The translations under genes and the position numbers were made by a program. The notes beneath the pieces are model-generated. The model ran no database searches, was not told the origin of the DNA, and saw only the letters and a list, made by a program, of their open reading frames with translations. DNA of 64,000 nucleotides from positions 1 through 64,000 of the forward strand of contig CACRXP010001193.1 in the NCBI GenBank assembly GCA_902702965.1, in the 5' to 3' direction. Below are positions 9,430 to 23,869 of this stretch, one piece after another. This DNA is from Spirometra erinaceieuropaei. Its lineage: Eukaryota > Platyhelminthes > Cestoda > Diphyllobothriidea > Diphyllobothriidae. Positions within the stretch are counted from its first letter, which is position 1. Every line of letters begins with the position of its first letter.

Positions 9430-12400
9430 CTGCCTACAAGTTACCTACAATTAAAAGACGCGTAATTATATGCTTTTCACTAAAACAGATTAAGCCTTTA
9501 TCAACCATTGCATCGGTCCATATCTTGTACTCCAAATAGTTCACTAGATGCAGAATGACAGGGTGTTAAATGCCAATATTTATAGTTACTAACATTCGTA
9601 AGTGATGTCTAAGGTTGACGTGCTACGTTTCCGCATAAAATAATTTTAAAAAGCCTTCTACTTTCTGGAGTAGAAAGTTTAGACCTCAGCTGAAATATTA
9701 CAATTTAAAGCGTGCGTCCCAAGGAATTAACCTAAAAAGTGTCGACAATATTAGATAACATAATAATTGCGCCGTCCTAATTTTGAAAAAGGGGTCCCAC
9801 AGCCCTTGTGAGGCCTGCATGCTATGTAAACAAACAATGGACTATTAAACCCTTCTTTGCCAAGAATTCCGAATCTGACCAGTGTCTGGGCGAAAGACGT
9901 TGATCGTATTGTGTTATGTCATCGACCTTGGCTGCGCTCGCTTTCAGTTACCCTTGAAACAAATCATACGTGTCATCAACATTGATATTCCAACTGACGC
10001 ATGACACATCTGACTGCGCTGACGCGATGAATGCGCAGTTTTTCCTTATCAAACATGCCCCGACAGTTCGAGTGTGTAAAGCGTCTCGTGATTGCACTGC
10101 CACTTGGGATAGATGTTCTTACGTCGTCAGACGAGTACCAATTGTAGTAAAAAAAACCGACATGCATAGGGTATACAAACCCCTGGAGGGATTTTTCAAT
10201 CAGTCATCTTATCATGTCAAGGTAGGTATGGTGGGGCTCCAAGTCACAACGGGACGCGTAAGTTCCGTAGCGCAATCGGTGGGCACCCCTTAATGTGCCT
10301 GATCGTAACCGACAAGACAACGCGCCCGTGGCTTATTTAGGACAATAGGACATGCATTTTATAAATCGCTGGTGAATACGCCTCATAAATATCTAGAATA
10401 TTCCGGCGGCAAATTAAGGTCAGAAAACCTCGGCACGACTAAGGAAATAATGTGTCTCAAGCGGCTTTCACAAGATCCCCCAGAGAACATCTACTTGGCA
10501 CAGGAAAGCATATTCACGATGCCAGTCAGTGGGCCATTTGACCCTTCAAACACGAAATTACAGAAGGACAACTTTGATGTTTCTTGCCATTTAAAATGAT
10601 AGCTAAACTTGCTGAAACCTAGGACAAAAGTTAACATGCCTTACAGACAGGCTGCTCAGCCTCTCGCCCTGCTGTCGTGTCCTGTGCAGCCTGGTGACAC
10701 TGTCAGTCAGACAGTTGATGTGCAAAAATGGCTCATGGGATTCAAACAATGTCTTGAATGCTGATCTCCACAGCATAGTCCGCGTGTGTGCTTTTTCTGC
10801 CGGCTTTTGACACTGAATCCGGCAATAGGTGTCATCTAACTGCGCAGATTTCGATGCAACCTAACTTATAAAGTGTTAATATGGACGGAAGGTGCAGACT
10901 TTCTGAGTCGACCGGCAATAAGGCGGGGGCAAAATTAAAACAAATACATTACAGCGTATCGCCAATACTGTCACAGCTTCACACGTTTTGGTCAGGTACA
11001 CTCCCGATTACTTATTTAAATCGCATGAAGAGAACGTGGGGCATTTAAATCCGAACATATGGGGACAAACGATTACTTGAATTGTTTGCCTTGTTCATAA
11101 AGACAACATGACAGGGAGGATTAATTATCAAAGAATTCAAATATGCGTCTACCAGTCAACTATGAAACCGCCAAATGATTTGACAGATCAACGGCAATCT
11201 TCAAGGAATTCCGCACAAATCACACTCATTCGGTCGAATTGGTACCTTGAGCAAGGACCGCTTACCCAGAGCCATGGGCCTGGACATCATATAAACTCGC
11301 ACAAGAAAACCGACGGACTGGAAAACATTATTCATACGACATCAGTTAAAAGATGGTTACGCACTACTACACATTATTATGAGCACATTGAGGATGATTA
11401 ACGGTTAAGTGAGATTTCGCGTTTGTTCACGATTCTTTTTTCTGATTAGATTTCACTGGCACTGACGAAAAAAATAAAGAAAATTAATTTTCCAGATTAC
11501 CAAGGAATAAGAGGTATGCATCATATCAGTAACAGAGGGATACAGCTCATCAGTGTCTTCGATATTTAGGAATCGATGGATATGATATTACGCCTGTCAG
11601 GTCACAAACAGATCACAATTTGACATTAAATGTATGTTTTAATCAAGAAAGCACAGTGTCTATGTCATTCAGCGGCTTAGTTAACTCTACAGTCAAGACA
11701 ATGCTGATGCACAACGCTCTAGTTATTTTTGCCAATGCAAATTCTCGGTACTTTTCTCAACACATGGAACAGTAGTTTGCCTGTTCTTCTGACTGGGCAT
11801 GCCTGCTGATCAACTGTGCAACTCAAATACTCAACTCAGTGGTGTGTGCTGCGCAGGCGGGCAGCTCTGGCACGACATGTCCATCACCCCTAAATTTCAC
11901 GGCTACACGTTCTCTTTGTCGGAAGCAGACATTCGCCGGCATATACTGCTGATTTCAACTGCATGCCCTACAAGGATCAATTTAACACACTGTCAACATC
12001 GACCAATTTTGCACTGTCTGATTCTATGCGAGCCAGTTGTTCGCTCAGTTACTCGATTGTTATATTTAGGGCAAACTTTACATCACTGTACTTAACGTTA
12101 ACGTATTTTACTTTCGCACAGACATCTTTCGGAACTGGTGCCTATCAGGGGAATAAAATCTATGGATGGGTTTCGCTTGTTTTCGATTACTCAGCAATAT
12201 AGTCCCTCCCATACCTTGCCACAAGTTAGTTCATTTGTATTGCGTTAGGCAGTTACTCCGTTTCTTCGTCCACATCATTGCCTATACCGGCTGAATTCAC
12301 ACTACCTACATTGCATCTTTATACGGACACCATCGTTAAACGAGGACCGTCAACCTGGTTACACATGGGTTTACTGTCCATTACTACGTATGCTTATCCT

Positions 12401-13390
12401 TGAGTTAGTTTACGACCGGTTACTTTAAGTGTACGCCATGGTTATATTACTCGATTTCCATGTCTACTACACAGTTTAGATAAGTTTACTTCAGTTTCAG
12501 TCATTGCACCCAACACGTATATCTCTTGTAACCGGCTACCTTAAAGGGCTTCCAACCCTATTTGCTTTCGATTCCTTTCTCGATTACTCAGTTTTGGTGT
12601 CATTCATATACCTCAAAACATGTTAGTTGAAGTTCACACCACGACGCAGTTGATCAGTGACTTTTCTGTGAGCAAACGTAAGTCGGTTTGGCCTACGTCA
12701 TTACCATCGTCTCTCACCACGGCAACCTTCAGTAAACGTAGGACAAGCTAAGTTACACATCGGTTCTCAATATCATATCATTTCTCTCGAACCAGAAGAA
12801 ACAAGCCAATTTGATTGCAATTCAAGGAGAATAATTTAAAGATATAATTCAATGTAAGTTGCTAGCATTTCCTAGTGTCAGCTAACGCTATATTCATTTG
12901 AGCACATATGAAATCGGTTTTGTGACAATGAACCATAACTAATAAATCCTGCATAATGCAGAGGAATAATGGCAATGCACGAGCAAAAAAGGTTTCCCCT
13001 TTGAGTTCTCAAACACAATGCACACAGAGCAATAAGATTTGCTGCATTGCAACCGGGCACAATGGACGAATTCACTACAGTAGGAGAAGGATGTTAGTGG
13101 GGTTCAGGTGTGCGGTCAATGCTGACCGGTCCCGTCGGGGCGAGGTAGGGGTAGACGGGAGGACCATGTGTGGGGTCATTCAGGTGCTCCAGATATATCG
13201 TGAAAATATCATCGTGTTCGGACACACTGCCTAACATCATAAGAAAAGCATCGACGCATTTCTCTCCGCTTTGTGCGGTGTCCGGCTTTGCTTCAGCCCA
13301 CATAAGTGCAAATCGGTGTGTCTAAACTAACCTTCTCGGCCATAAGTGCAACTAACAGAGCATACATGCACCATTGTAGAAAACAGACGC
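9430..13390. other. No supported gene; weak internal repeats
   Basis: A fragment of the gctcaccgatcg repeat may lie near 10255-10330. Around 12.05-12.65 kb phrases such as cgattactcag recur about 397 bp apart (12184 and 12581) within poorly conserved surroundings, suggesting an old tandem duplication. The frame at 10372-10599 looks protein-like but matches nothing I recognise. Confidence 0.3.
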
Positions 13391-14650
13391 TGCCAAATCA
13401 TAGCCCGGGTGTATGACACCCGCGGAAGCCGGATAATTCATCGGCATGACTTCCTATCATTAACGTTTCATCCTTCATTTCGCTAAAGTGCCACGTCTCC
13501 TACACGGGCTATCGGAGAAAGGACGGTCGTTCACCTCGTCGGACGGTTGGTAGTTCGCATTCTGCGAATTAAAGTCCACAATTATCACGGCACCCATATT
13601 GATGCTGCCGCAGAGAAGTGCTGATGTTCTGCCCTTCTTTATAGATAGTGACACAATTGGGCTTGCGACTGGGAGCGGGCTTGCAAAAGCCGAAGAATCA
13701 GGCGTCGAGCACCTAAGTTGCTTTGTAGGCAGACCACTTATTGTCGAGAGGCATCAGCCCGTCGAACCGTTCCTTGTTGTCAGTCACCTCATTATTCACA
13801 ACGATAATACATGACGAATATGAAGGAAGCTAAAGCCTAATTAGCAGAACAACAAGAAGTGCTATAAGAACTCAAATTCGCCCACCTGTACCCACCAAAA
13901 AACAAACGCACTCCTGCTGACGAATTTTCCCGCCGACCACCTTACCCACGCACAATCAACACTGATGAGGCGGATGCCAATATAACCGTTATTACGGCCA
14001 GCGATGTCCACCATGTGCTCCCAAACTGGGCGGAAGTATAGGCAGTGACTTGCCTGTAAAATCGTATATGGTGCTCGCAGAATTTCCATGCACTAATCGC
14101 ACCCTCCTCTCCTGCCTCTCTTGGGCTCGGTGTCATGAACCATTGAGGAGGACTAAAAACCAGACAGAGCGCTTAGGTAGTTGGCAGGACAAAAACACGC
14201 GTCTAGGCGTAGTAACGCAACCCCAGTTTTTAAAGGTCCTAATTCGACCAAAAAGTGACTTAAGCGGTCGGGAAACCCCTGCACCTTGCCGAGACAATGA
14301 CAACATGCCCGGTGCTGTAGTGCATTTGTGCTATTGTCATCCATGGAAATGGTCGAGAGAGTCGTATATGTGGTTTGGCATGACTTTAGGTAGATCCGAA
14401 GGAAGCACACCCGCCACCTGACATAGAATTGAATACGTTTGATTGCATCCCGTTGTGAATAACTAAATGATCCCCGCTTATCGAATTCAGTGTCAGAAAC
14501 ATGTGGTAAGAATACACGCATGGACTAGTCTGCACAGTCCGACAAACAGGACAACATCTTACCCGCATATGTCATCCCTTGTACATCGACTGGCAGAGCT
14601 AACCGACTACATAAGATACAAATGTGGGCGGGTGGTTTGACATCCTGACT
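13391..14650. other. GC-richer unclassified block
   Basis: Base composition is visibly higher in G+C than the flanks, and several overlapping frames occur on both strands (for example 14050-14421 plus and 14153-14521 minus). This could be a decayed retroelement, but I see no RT, integrase or zinc-knuckle motif. Confidence 0.25.
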
Positions 14651-17600
14651 GACTGACAGGCGTAATCCTTCGCATAATCAGGGTTACAGTTGGACTCACT
14701 TTCAACAAGGCTAGTTTGCAGTTCAATTTACCAGACGACATACAATTTGCCTATCAGTAACTTTTTGACTGCAAGGTCAACTGAGCCATTGACTGACGTA
14801 AAGAATACGCTTTCACAAATTGGACAGAAATTGTCTGTCATGTGGTTGTGGAAAAACTGCTTGGTAAACGCCAGGTTTTTTGAAATACCCATGGATTTTG
14901 AATTCGTCAACAGTCATAAAATGCCGACAAAAGAAACTGTTGTATGAGCTTTCGGATGCTTTGTTAGTTGCGAATTAGCTGACTTGTCGGTCTGCTTCGA
15001 TTAAATGCATTTTTTGAGAAAAATGTGTTTACCTAAGTTACTTATTTAAACTTACTAATTCCGTGAAAAAGAAAATTGTCATACATTTGGGTAATTGCTT
15101 ATTTTAGTTCATTTTCTAAACGTCGCTGACGCTTTTAAGTGTGCTTTTCTTAGAGATTAGCGAACTTTTCTCTCGGGAGGTTTACCAGGCAGAGGGTGCC
15201 GTACACAAATTGGTCTTTTCGCCCAATATTATCCGTAAGCATCAGGTTTTAACGCATAGGTTATTGTTAGAAGACCAAAAGTTTACAAATTCTAACAGTC
15301 AGATTAGGATATATGTGCAGTCTTTGGTCTAAAAGCAGCAACGAGACGCACACACATATTACTCAAATAGTCTTGCCACCAAAAATTACTTTTGCAGTCA
15401 GAGATATTACCACAACCAAAGGGTTATTTTTACTTTGAACATATGAAACATTGTGTTTTGTAGGGTCTAGCTTCTGTGGATAGGTAGATGACAAGTGGAG
15501 AGGGTAACATATTAACGGTTTCGGCGAAATGTCGATATGCAAACGGCCAATCAACCGTGCATTCGCAATTGTAGAACGGAGCCAAAGGAGAGCAAATAAA
15601 GTTAAACTGACCGCAACATAAAGAGAGGCACGTTCTTTTGTTTGTGCTTTATGGCAACGTAAAAGGACCTGACGCGGACAAGACTATACCAATGCGCTGA
15701 TAGCCGTGATTTTAGTGGTTTCCAATTGATGAGACAACTTGGTCCTTGCAGTCACCTCAAATGTGAGTTTCATCAGAGTGACCGGCTGGTGGACTCGGAG
15801 TCAGATTTCAGCGGCCGCTCCTTATTGTAGATTTAGTGGGATCCCCGCTCAGTAGAATCCGAGATCATGTGGCCACATCCCCTACGGTGCGGATCTACGT
15901 CGTCCCAGCCTCCAGCGCCTCTTTACTGCCTTCTTATTTTTTGACTCTGTTGTCAAATCGGGTCCAGGTTCGGGAATTGAGTGTGTGGTAAATGTTTTGC
16001 AGATCATTGCTCCTGCGTCAATGCTACTATAGAACTCACGGTGGGCATGACCGGAGTTGACTTTCAAACGGTAGATAAGTAGCTTTTTCTCTGTCGAGCT
16101 CTTCCTGCAAAAAGGCTCCGAACTCCGACCTAAATTATTAACCTGGCATCATCAAACTCTGGGTTAAATCGTGAAATCTAACACCAACTCACCATTACGG
16201 ATAAAACTGGTTGTTGCCGAGAACGAATGTCCAAACTGAACCCTTGACCCAAAGCAAAACGTGTAGTTCTGTCCCAACCGCAGTCATATCTCGAGCGGTA
16301 CCCTAAGGACGAACTGTTATCGTAGCATCTATCGCAATATTTATCCCTAGCTCTGACTAAATTTCTAAACATTGCCATGTTTGTGCATGCTTAACTGGAC
16401 TTTCTACTGTTCAACATAATGAACTCTGGAGTTCCTTAGCCCGTGGGCGTTAAGTAGACGAGACTTAATTGTGCATATCTCGTGCACGCATCAGTTACTA
16501 AAGTGCCGACAGATGTGGCTAGCTACTACAATGTTTGCTATTCTAAAATTTTTATTTAGCTTCCTTACCTAGTAATGTTCCGCAATTAATGCGAATACTT
16601 ATCATTGGCGTTCTTCGCTCAGAGCTACTTTGGCACAATGACATTTTAGTTCTTCGAAGCTACTAAAATAGACAAAATATTTTTGCATTTTGCACGGAAT
16701 TAACGAATAAAATGAATGACTTGCGATTGCGTCGAGCGCAAAATATTGTATGAAGTGTTATTTTATTCCGTTCAGGCATACAGCATGCCGTCATACAAGG
16801 TTCTTAACCCATAGCGAAGTTAGCAATAGTACTCCAATGTCATCTCCGAATGCACATCATCTTTTGCCTGATATGATATCATGCCCTTAAAAGTAGGATC
16901 CTAGGTAAAATATCAAAATTGAAGCATTGATCTTGTCTGTTGGAACTCAAATCAGTGTTTGTCTAGCAAAGGCAAAGAGGATTTGGCGCGCCGGATAAAT
17001 TTGTGCAATTTCACAATTCAGGGTGCAGTTTGTTGAGGGAAAATAGACTACATGGCCAGTGGTCTTGAAAATTAATTAGAGTTACCCAGATCGGTCTTTA
17101 CGTAATCTGGAACAACTCATAGGATGAGCATCTACGTTCTCTTAAAGCTTGTAACCATTGATTAATTGACCTTATAGCAAAGAAAACGGTCATCAGAAGG
17201 TTTGACATTTCCAAATGTTGGCTTGCCGTTTGGAAAAAGCATAGCCTATATTGCCAGAATTCAAAATTAAGACTGTCCAAGTATGCCGCGAAAGCAGCGT
17301 AGCACAAATACCCCAGGCATTGTAATTATCTACTTCTAAAATAGCAACAAATAATTCGCTAAGCATTAGTCGTCGTTGAAACAAAGCCATTGTGGCCACA
17401 AGTGTTTGGTGCGGCTAACCCCAGCATCACTGTCACGCGGTGTGCGTTCTTCTAAAAACTTGTTCGAAGGATGGAGTTAACTGCTTATGTTATGTCAACT
17501 CTCAGGAAGCGACTATGACACGCTGACGTACATGACGGACACTATGGATAACGTCAAATAAAACGGCGATGGTTGTGAAACTATTACTAAATAATATCTA

Positions 17601-18317
17601 CGACGATAGGTTAGGTGACTTTCAAAAATAAGGTTGAGGAATTCAGACGGATTCCACTGCAAAGTATACGTCAGGAAAGTCAGATAATTTCCTGCGTTTG
17701 TCGAAAACGCAGGCATATGCCTTACTTGACAACGTGTCTCGTAGTTCTACGTTCCTTAACGGACACAGTGTAGGCGAACGGATACTGCCAAATGTTCTTA
17801 ATAAAAAATGTAATATGCTATTTAGAACGCTTTATTTTTAAACATTGTGCTATGAAGATTGCTTGCGTGAATCTACCCACGCAATTGGCCACTGCCATCA
17901 AAGGAAACCCATTAACATGCTTCTGCTGAACACGTGGCAGAGCTACAGCAATGACCTAGATCTGGTATATTCAGAATCTGCGCTTCGTCCTGATTTTGAT
18001 TCGCAACACCGATCTTGTCAACTAGAAGCGCATATAGAGAATGTGTGGGAGCTGTGTGGGAGCTGGCTGAGACGGTTTATGGGGACGAAGTATTTTGGTA
18101 ACACAATCACTGAGCGCACTTCTATCAGAGCAGCGTATTTTAATTTATCTGCGCAAAATGTGTAAGTAAAAAAACACGACATCCGACTATTAGGGCTTGC
18201 AAAGAACTAAACAGAATTATTTGCAAACATTTACTCTGGAATTACACAGACTGACGAGAATGCTGCTAACCAAAAACACTCTCCTAGTTTGCAGTACAAA
18301 TATACTCATATTTGCAC
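14651..18317. other. No recognised feature
   Basis: Mostly AT-rich with short frames lacking family signatures. The frame at 17845-18165 (plus) lies just beyond the end of the orphan gene exon on the other strand and is not obviously related to it. Confidence 0.3.
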
Positions 18318-18578
18318 TCAATCCGAGGTGCAATACATGGTCGGCCGTTTGTGAAAGGCCGCGCGAGCAAATAACTCCAAGTCTGATATTGGTCTTACGC
18401 CCATTCGTGTAGCTTGGTGAAACGTAGCAGGTTCAATTACGTGATGGACAATTTGTGATAGATTTGGAAATATTAAATCCGTCAAGCGGAGGCCATTCGT
18501 CTGTGCACTGTCGCAGAAGTAGCTAACTGTCGCTATTGCCGGTAAACGAGGAAGAGTTAAGTCCAGGGAAAAATCCAT
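18318..18578 (-). CDS. Orphan family, terminal exon, copy 1
   Basis: Minus-strand frame ending in CTSD and a stop. Its sequence matches the plus-strand frame at 33881-34258: a shared ATxxY stretch, QTNxLRxxDLxFPNLSxI in the middle, LxxFxxAAF, and the same C-terminal CTxD followed by a stop at the equivalent place. Conservation of the frame and of the stop codon between two distant copies supports real or recently real coding sequence. The exon probably begins further upstream than the first ATG shown. It lies 180 bp downstream of the companion exon at 18761-19010, in the same order as the other copy. I do not recognise the family. Confidence 0.55.
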   Translation of the reverse strand: MDFSLDLTLPRLPAIATVSYFCDSAQTNGLRLTDLIFPNLSQIVHHVIEPATFHQATRMGVRPISDLELFARAAFHKRPTMYCTSD

Positions 18579-18760
18579 GCCCTTTAAAAGATGTCAGACG
18601 GATATTATTTACATTAGCAACATATACACAGTGGCGTCGTACACGTTTAAAAACTGTTTTTAAATTGGTGAAAAAGAATTGCTCTCGACAACTGCCGCTG
18701 AATATTTTTAGAGTTGTCCCTTTGAACTAATTTTAAATAGTTTCAAAAAACTGATCGAAC

Positions 18761-19010
18761 CTTCATAGTCAAAGATATAACCATTTGCGGGAACTCAACC
18801 GAACACTGAAGTTGGATCAAGTTAGCTTCATGTAGGATGCTCGATACAATGCAATCGGCAGTTATTACGGGCAACAGGCTGTCCATCCGTAATTCACTCC
18901 AATGATCTTGGTTTGATTTTTCTGCAAACTGTAGCGGGAACAATCTATTTAAAGACTTTTCCACAAAAGCTTTGGTCACTATAGAGTCTCCACGTTTCGG
19001 ACATCGATTC
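18761..19010 (-). CDS. Orphan family, internal exon, copy 1
   Basis: Bounded on the minus strand by an acceptor (tcatatacag before 19010) and a GT donor at 18760-18759. Encodes about 83 residues beginning NRCPKRGD, with FPLQF, a W, and ITADCI...IQLQCSVEFP. Homologous exons with the same layout are at 33454-33707 and 53517-53772. Incoming phase is one base and outgoing phase zero. The Cys-Pro-Lys-Arg-Gly start and the QxxCSxEF segment are the most conserved parts. Function and cellular site unknown. Confidence 0.6.
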
Positions 19011-22000
19011 CTGTATATGAAAAAAGAGGAATAATTGAACATATCACAGGATGTATCCGTCAGATTCCAAGCCATTATAATGACGCTTTCTGACTTGCAG
19101 TCAGTGACCGAACACATAAAATTACAACCGACATGTTAGGAGATACGCTTTTAATTAGAAAGCTACACGTAAAAAGGGCTTAAATGTTTTCATATATTTG
19201 AAATTTTTTACGCAAAACATATGCATTTGGTACCTAATTATGACCTATTTAAATCGTGTTCTTAAATTCTGATGATATTTGGAAGGGTAGCATGAAAAAT
19301 GCACTTTTCTGCCATCGGATAGGTTTGTTTAGCAATGTTTTTGTCAAGTATGCTACTTAATTTGCATTTTCGCATATTGTATTTTAATAATGTCCTGAAC
19401 AATAATTTCCGGATTGCAAACTTTTAAAAACTGCAAAGATGAATCAACTTTAAAATTATTCGGAAGTGTGAAATCAGTTTTAATTTAAATATAGCCTGTC
19501 GTTTTGTTCACATTTCAAAAATGACATAATTTCTATTAAATGTGATGAAGAAGTAATGTTTTTTGGAAGATTTCTATAAAATCTATAAAAAACGTGAAAA
19601 ACAACGAAGAAACGAATATTTCCATACTGGGCTATTTTTTACTGAGCGCCTTTTCTGCAGTCAATCAAAAAGGGGTGCATTTGAATGCCAACACCGTGGC
19701 GTTTCTTTGGTACTATTATGCTGTGGCGCAAGATAATTATTCAGTGTCAAAAAACCACCTTTAGAACTTCCGTTAACATTTTCTGAGATCGATCAGTGAC
19801 TATAGTTTACATTAACAGTTAGATGAATGCAGTATGTGACCTATCTCATGAAATCTGAAAACGAAAACTGATGAGACAATTCCTGGACACCTATAACGTT
19901 GAACATTTTGTTCACTCATCCACTAAAATGCCCTTTCTACGTACACAAATTGTGTTTAAGTAATATATCAGGTAAAATTGTTGTAAATTTTAGCTAAAAG
20001 GGGCGTTGGAATATATTCGTGCAATTTCCTATGCCAATACATTTCCTAGACTGCGGTAAAGCATCTGAGCGACTTTTTCATTGAAAGGATAGTAATTTAC
20101 CTGCGAGAGTTTTAATAACCAGATTTAGGCAACCTTGAAAACTTTATTCTATATTCGATGTTAACCATGGTGATTAACCTGCCAACACAGAGGATATTCT
20201 AAGAAAACCAGAGGTTTTATAAATTGTTAAATGTCAAGTTAGTAGATCTGTGCGATGTGGTGCCCTAAAGTGCAGTAATAACGTAGGTAGGGATTCCTTC
20301 GTTTAAATAAGCTGAGATTGTTTGCCCTTCACAATATTCTTCCTGATGGCACATAAATGACCACCACCGAATGATCATTTCCAGTTTTGAACATATGAAA
20401 AATTACCTGTCGTCATATTCAGAAATAGAACGAGCAAAACATTTATAGTTTCAGCAAAATATAAGTATGTATATGGACGCTATGCCATGCATTCATAATC
20501 AAAAAGCGGTTTCTAAAAGCGAGCAAAAACAGTGGAACTGGCCTCAATGCATATAACAAGGCATGTTCTTACGTTTACGGTAGAAAGATGTTAGTATTTT
20601 TTAGGAGCGCGAAAGAAACGGCCACAATTTTACACATTTTTTCTTGGCCTCAACATGCAAAAATGCAAAGTACACAGAGATCCGTCAACGAAGTGCATTA
20701 ATAAAGCACACCTTAAAGAGGTAACTTATTAAGGTAATCTTTTTATTGATCGAAGGCATATTCGTTGCTGACTTTCGTTATTGACCGACTTTTTCCTCAA
20801 AAATGAAGCTCAGTGTTTGAATGAGTCTTCACATGTTACCCAAACAACCATGTTCGTCAAAAGGAGCGTCCGAACACTCACTACCTCGGTAAACGCTTTC
20901 AAAAATAACTTTATTTCAAAGTTCTTAACAGACAGGTATTCAGTATCCGTATGTATGGACGATTGGGTGAAAAAACTGAAAACCATGAAGTATTCAGCAA
21001 CATTTCGAGGCCGATCTGAAAATCAACGTAGTCCAAAACGAAATTGAAATGTAAATTAATATAACGGGAGAGAATTTCTCTCTATAAACACAAAATGTTA
21101 TGTTCACGATTATGCCTGTCAGTTATATTGAAATTTATTAGGCACCGACCGGCCTCATGGCATGCCACCTTATTAAAATCTTTGATCCCACGACATCGCC
21201 GTCGGTGAAATCAAACAAATTCCAGTCTTTTTTGTTGAATTTCATCTCATTTACTTCCAACAAATAAAAAGCAGGAATCACTGGAAAACTGTTTTGGAAT
21301 CTACACTCAGAATGTAGGCAGTTTACAATGCATCATATATGTAATCAAATTACTTATTATGCGATATTTAGATGTAAACTTCACTAAAACACCTGTATTA
21401 GATGTTATGTTATTGCTATTTTCACATTTACTACGTTTTTTAATATGAACATACATATTATACATCTAAAAAGGAATTTTCTTTAATTTGAGTCCTTTCT
21501 GACGTTTCCGGCATATTGCGCTTTTAAAAAAAATCGACATTTCAAAAAACGCAACACTCTCTTTAACATTTCTTTTATGTTTTTAATTATTTTGAACTTG
21601 TACTTAATTAACTCAGAAATCGGACCCCTGACATTGTGTCGGTTTGCGAGTGATTGGCAATCATTCGTAAACTTCGACACATTTCATGAGTTAGGTCGCT
21701 AAATGTACTGTTACAAGGCGCAGCGACGAAAACGTGCTGCACGTTCACCGCAGGGATTTAAGCGTGTACTAATCACTTGGTATGAATGACGTTTGTGTCT
21801 TAGGTTATGGTGAAGCACAGTTAGATCTTGCATTTAGATGTTATCTTAATAATTTTGGCAAATGTTGTAGTGGGGTAGTCAAAGAAATTTGGTTTTTTTT
21901 GCAAATAACAGTTGTGAGCCAACGTACTGTTAAAAGCGAACTGTAAAAAATACTACTACCTAGTAGCGGATAATTTTGTTATTGTGCTTCGCACTTACTG

Positions 22001-23139
22001 CAGAACATTCATAAGACTACAGGTGCCCGCTAGCCAACATCCCGAGACAACTAACGCTAGACTGAAGGTGGTTTTTAAGTTCCACTTAAATATTAGGTGT
22101 AAGGCTAAATTTTGAGTCAACGGTAAAGTACGTTAAGATGCAAGTTAGGTTAAAGCCAGGGGTAAGTGTTGGCCACGGAGTTAAGGTTTGGGATTTGACA
22201 GACATAAAGATTAGGAAAACGGCTTGGTTTTTCCTGGCATTATTATTGGGGTTAGGATGCTGACTCAGTTTTTTAGGAATTATTCCTAAATCAACTTTTA
22301 TTAATTGCGCAGGATGTTCCTATCCCCATCATCCGTGTAGGGGCAGTACAAGTCAGTCTTACTGATTCTCTTTATTTTTCATCTAACACATAATTTACAA
22401 AAATTTATGAGACCTCTGATGAGGTCTTATCGTAAAACGCTGCGGCCTAATTTGGATAGTCTGCCAAATAGAGTCCCACGACACACGTCCTGTATTCATT
22501 TACATAGAAGACTGCAACTTTAGAAGTAAACGTTCTATCAGGGCTTGCATTTTAAATCGAAAAAATGCAAGTGTTTCTCAAAAGGTATGGTCTTGCATAT
22601 TGTCGCAGTTAAAAGTATTTGCAGGCTTAAAAAAATAAAAAGAAACTTACCAAACCAATCCAAACATCCCCAGACGAATGCAAGCAAACACTTCATGATC
22701 AACCTGTTTATGAGCTCTGTTCGACTTTATGGGTTCAAATAAACACGTTAAGTCAACGTGCGAGAACTTACCAATGATAGGCACTTGTTACGCACAAACA
22801 GTTGTTGAGAAAATGTGCCCTAAATATTTCTTGAAGTCAAACCCTTCTCGGCAAATCAGCTTAGCATGTCGTCGCCTTTCTTACTAACTCTGTTATATCA
22901 AAGAACTGTGTACTGAATACAGTTAGACTTCAAGGCCTTTTCTGGTTGCCTAAAAAGAAATCAACCGAGAAATCTTGGTGCGTCTGTTGCACAACATGGA
23001 GGCAATTGCACTTTAACTCCTACACATACTTCTCGTACTCCAGGCAACGAATCACGCAGAACTTGCAAAGCACAATTTTGGCTTAAAGGGATTAATACAT
23101 CTGTGCAAGGCTGAAGAAAGTGTTCAACGAAAAGTGTGT
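19011..23139. other. No supported gene
   Basis: AT-rich. A run of ttagg-like words on the plus strand at about 22090-22260 suggests decayed simple repeats. A 7-bp hairpin (agacctc, gaggtct) lies at 22410-22430. Confidence 0.3.
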
Positions 23140-23460
23140 TTAATCTGGAAGTCCATGAGTACAACATTTTCTTCGGTTTTCAGTTGTGATTAGAGGCCTA
23201 TAAATAAGTATTGCATTTGCTGAGAAATTGATGCATTTGAATTTAAGAACTGCATTTTGACAGATTGTGTTACAGTCGGAAAGCATAAACAGTACCTTCT
23301 GTTTGGTGAATTTTACTTTGCACATATTTGTGTTATCGGATAGGCCTGAAAGCAAATAACTTAAACTGTCTCCGCTGGATGTAGATTCAGAAGTTGGAAA
23401 CCAGGTTAAAACAACATTATTTTTGTATTTGTTTTTGCATCTATAATTCCGTTTGGACAT
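23140..23460 (-). pseudogene. Possible distant copy of the orphan internal exon
   Basis: The 106-codon frame contains LSDCNTICQ...LKFKCINFSANAILI, which lines up with ITDCDIERI...VQFQCSAEVPTIAIH of the 33454 exon. The N-terminal half does not align well and clear splice sites are missing, so this is a tentative relative, probably decayed. Confidence 0.3.
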
Positions 23461-23869
23461 AAAATTTGTCTTGGAATCATCAAATAATTTCCAACCTTAA
23501 TCAACTTGTGTCATGTAACGTCAGTATTTCACAGTTTTGACATTCTTGGAAGAACAGGCCATCTTTGTGGAATGTAAGATAAAGAATAATTTAGTTGCTT
23601 GTAGTCACCGAATCGTGAATGATTACTTCAAATAGAACCGGCACTGGAATCAAGGAATAATTTCGAAGTTTGTAGGGGAACGGCTTGGGGTAAGGGCTGC
23701 AATTTGAGGAAGATGTAAACTATAGCTAATGCAAAAGAGGAAAGAGAAGCCGGCTTCTAGTCTTTTAGTGGGCGCAGAAGTGGAAGAAGGGGATGCACTC
23801 TATTTGTTGTAATAAATGCATTAGAAATTGCCAATAGAAGCGAACAGGCGAGCTCCTGAATAACGTTCA

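Noticed and set aside
10372..10599. 75-codon plus frame with protein-like composition
   Set aside because: No relative, no clear acceptor/donor pair and no domain.
13955..13975. CUGAUGAGGCGG word
   Set aside because: No GAAA box or cleavage triplet follows.
14050..14521. Overlapping 122-123-codon frames on both strands
   Set aside because: Explained by higher GC content. Neither has a domain, splice context or a relative in the window.
22400..22440. CUGAUGAGG with a downstream aaaacgc, hammerhead-like
   Set aside because: The bases form a simple hairpin (agacctc/gaggtct) and there is no GAAA box at usable spacing.
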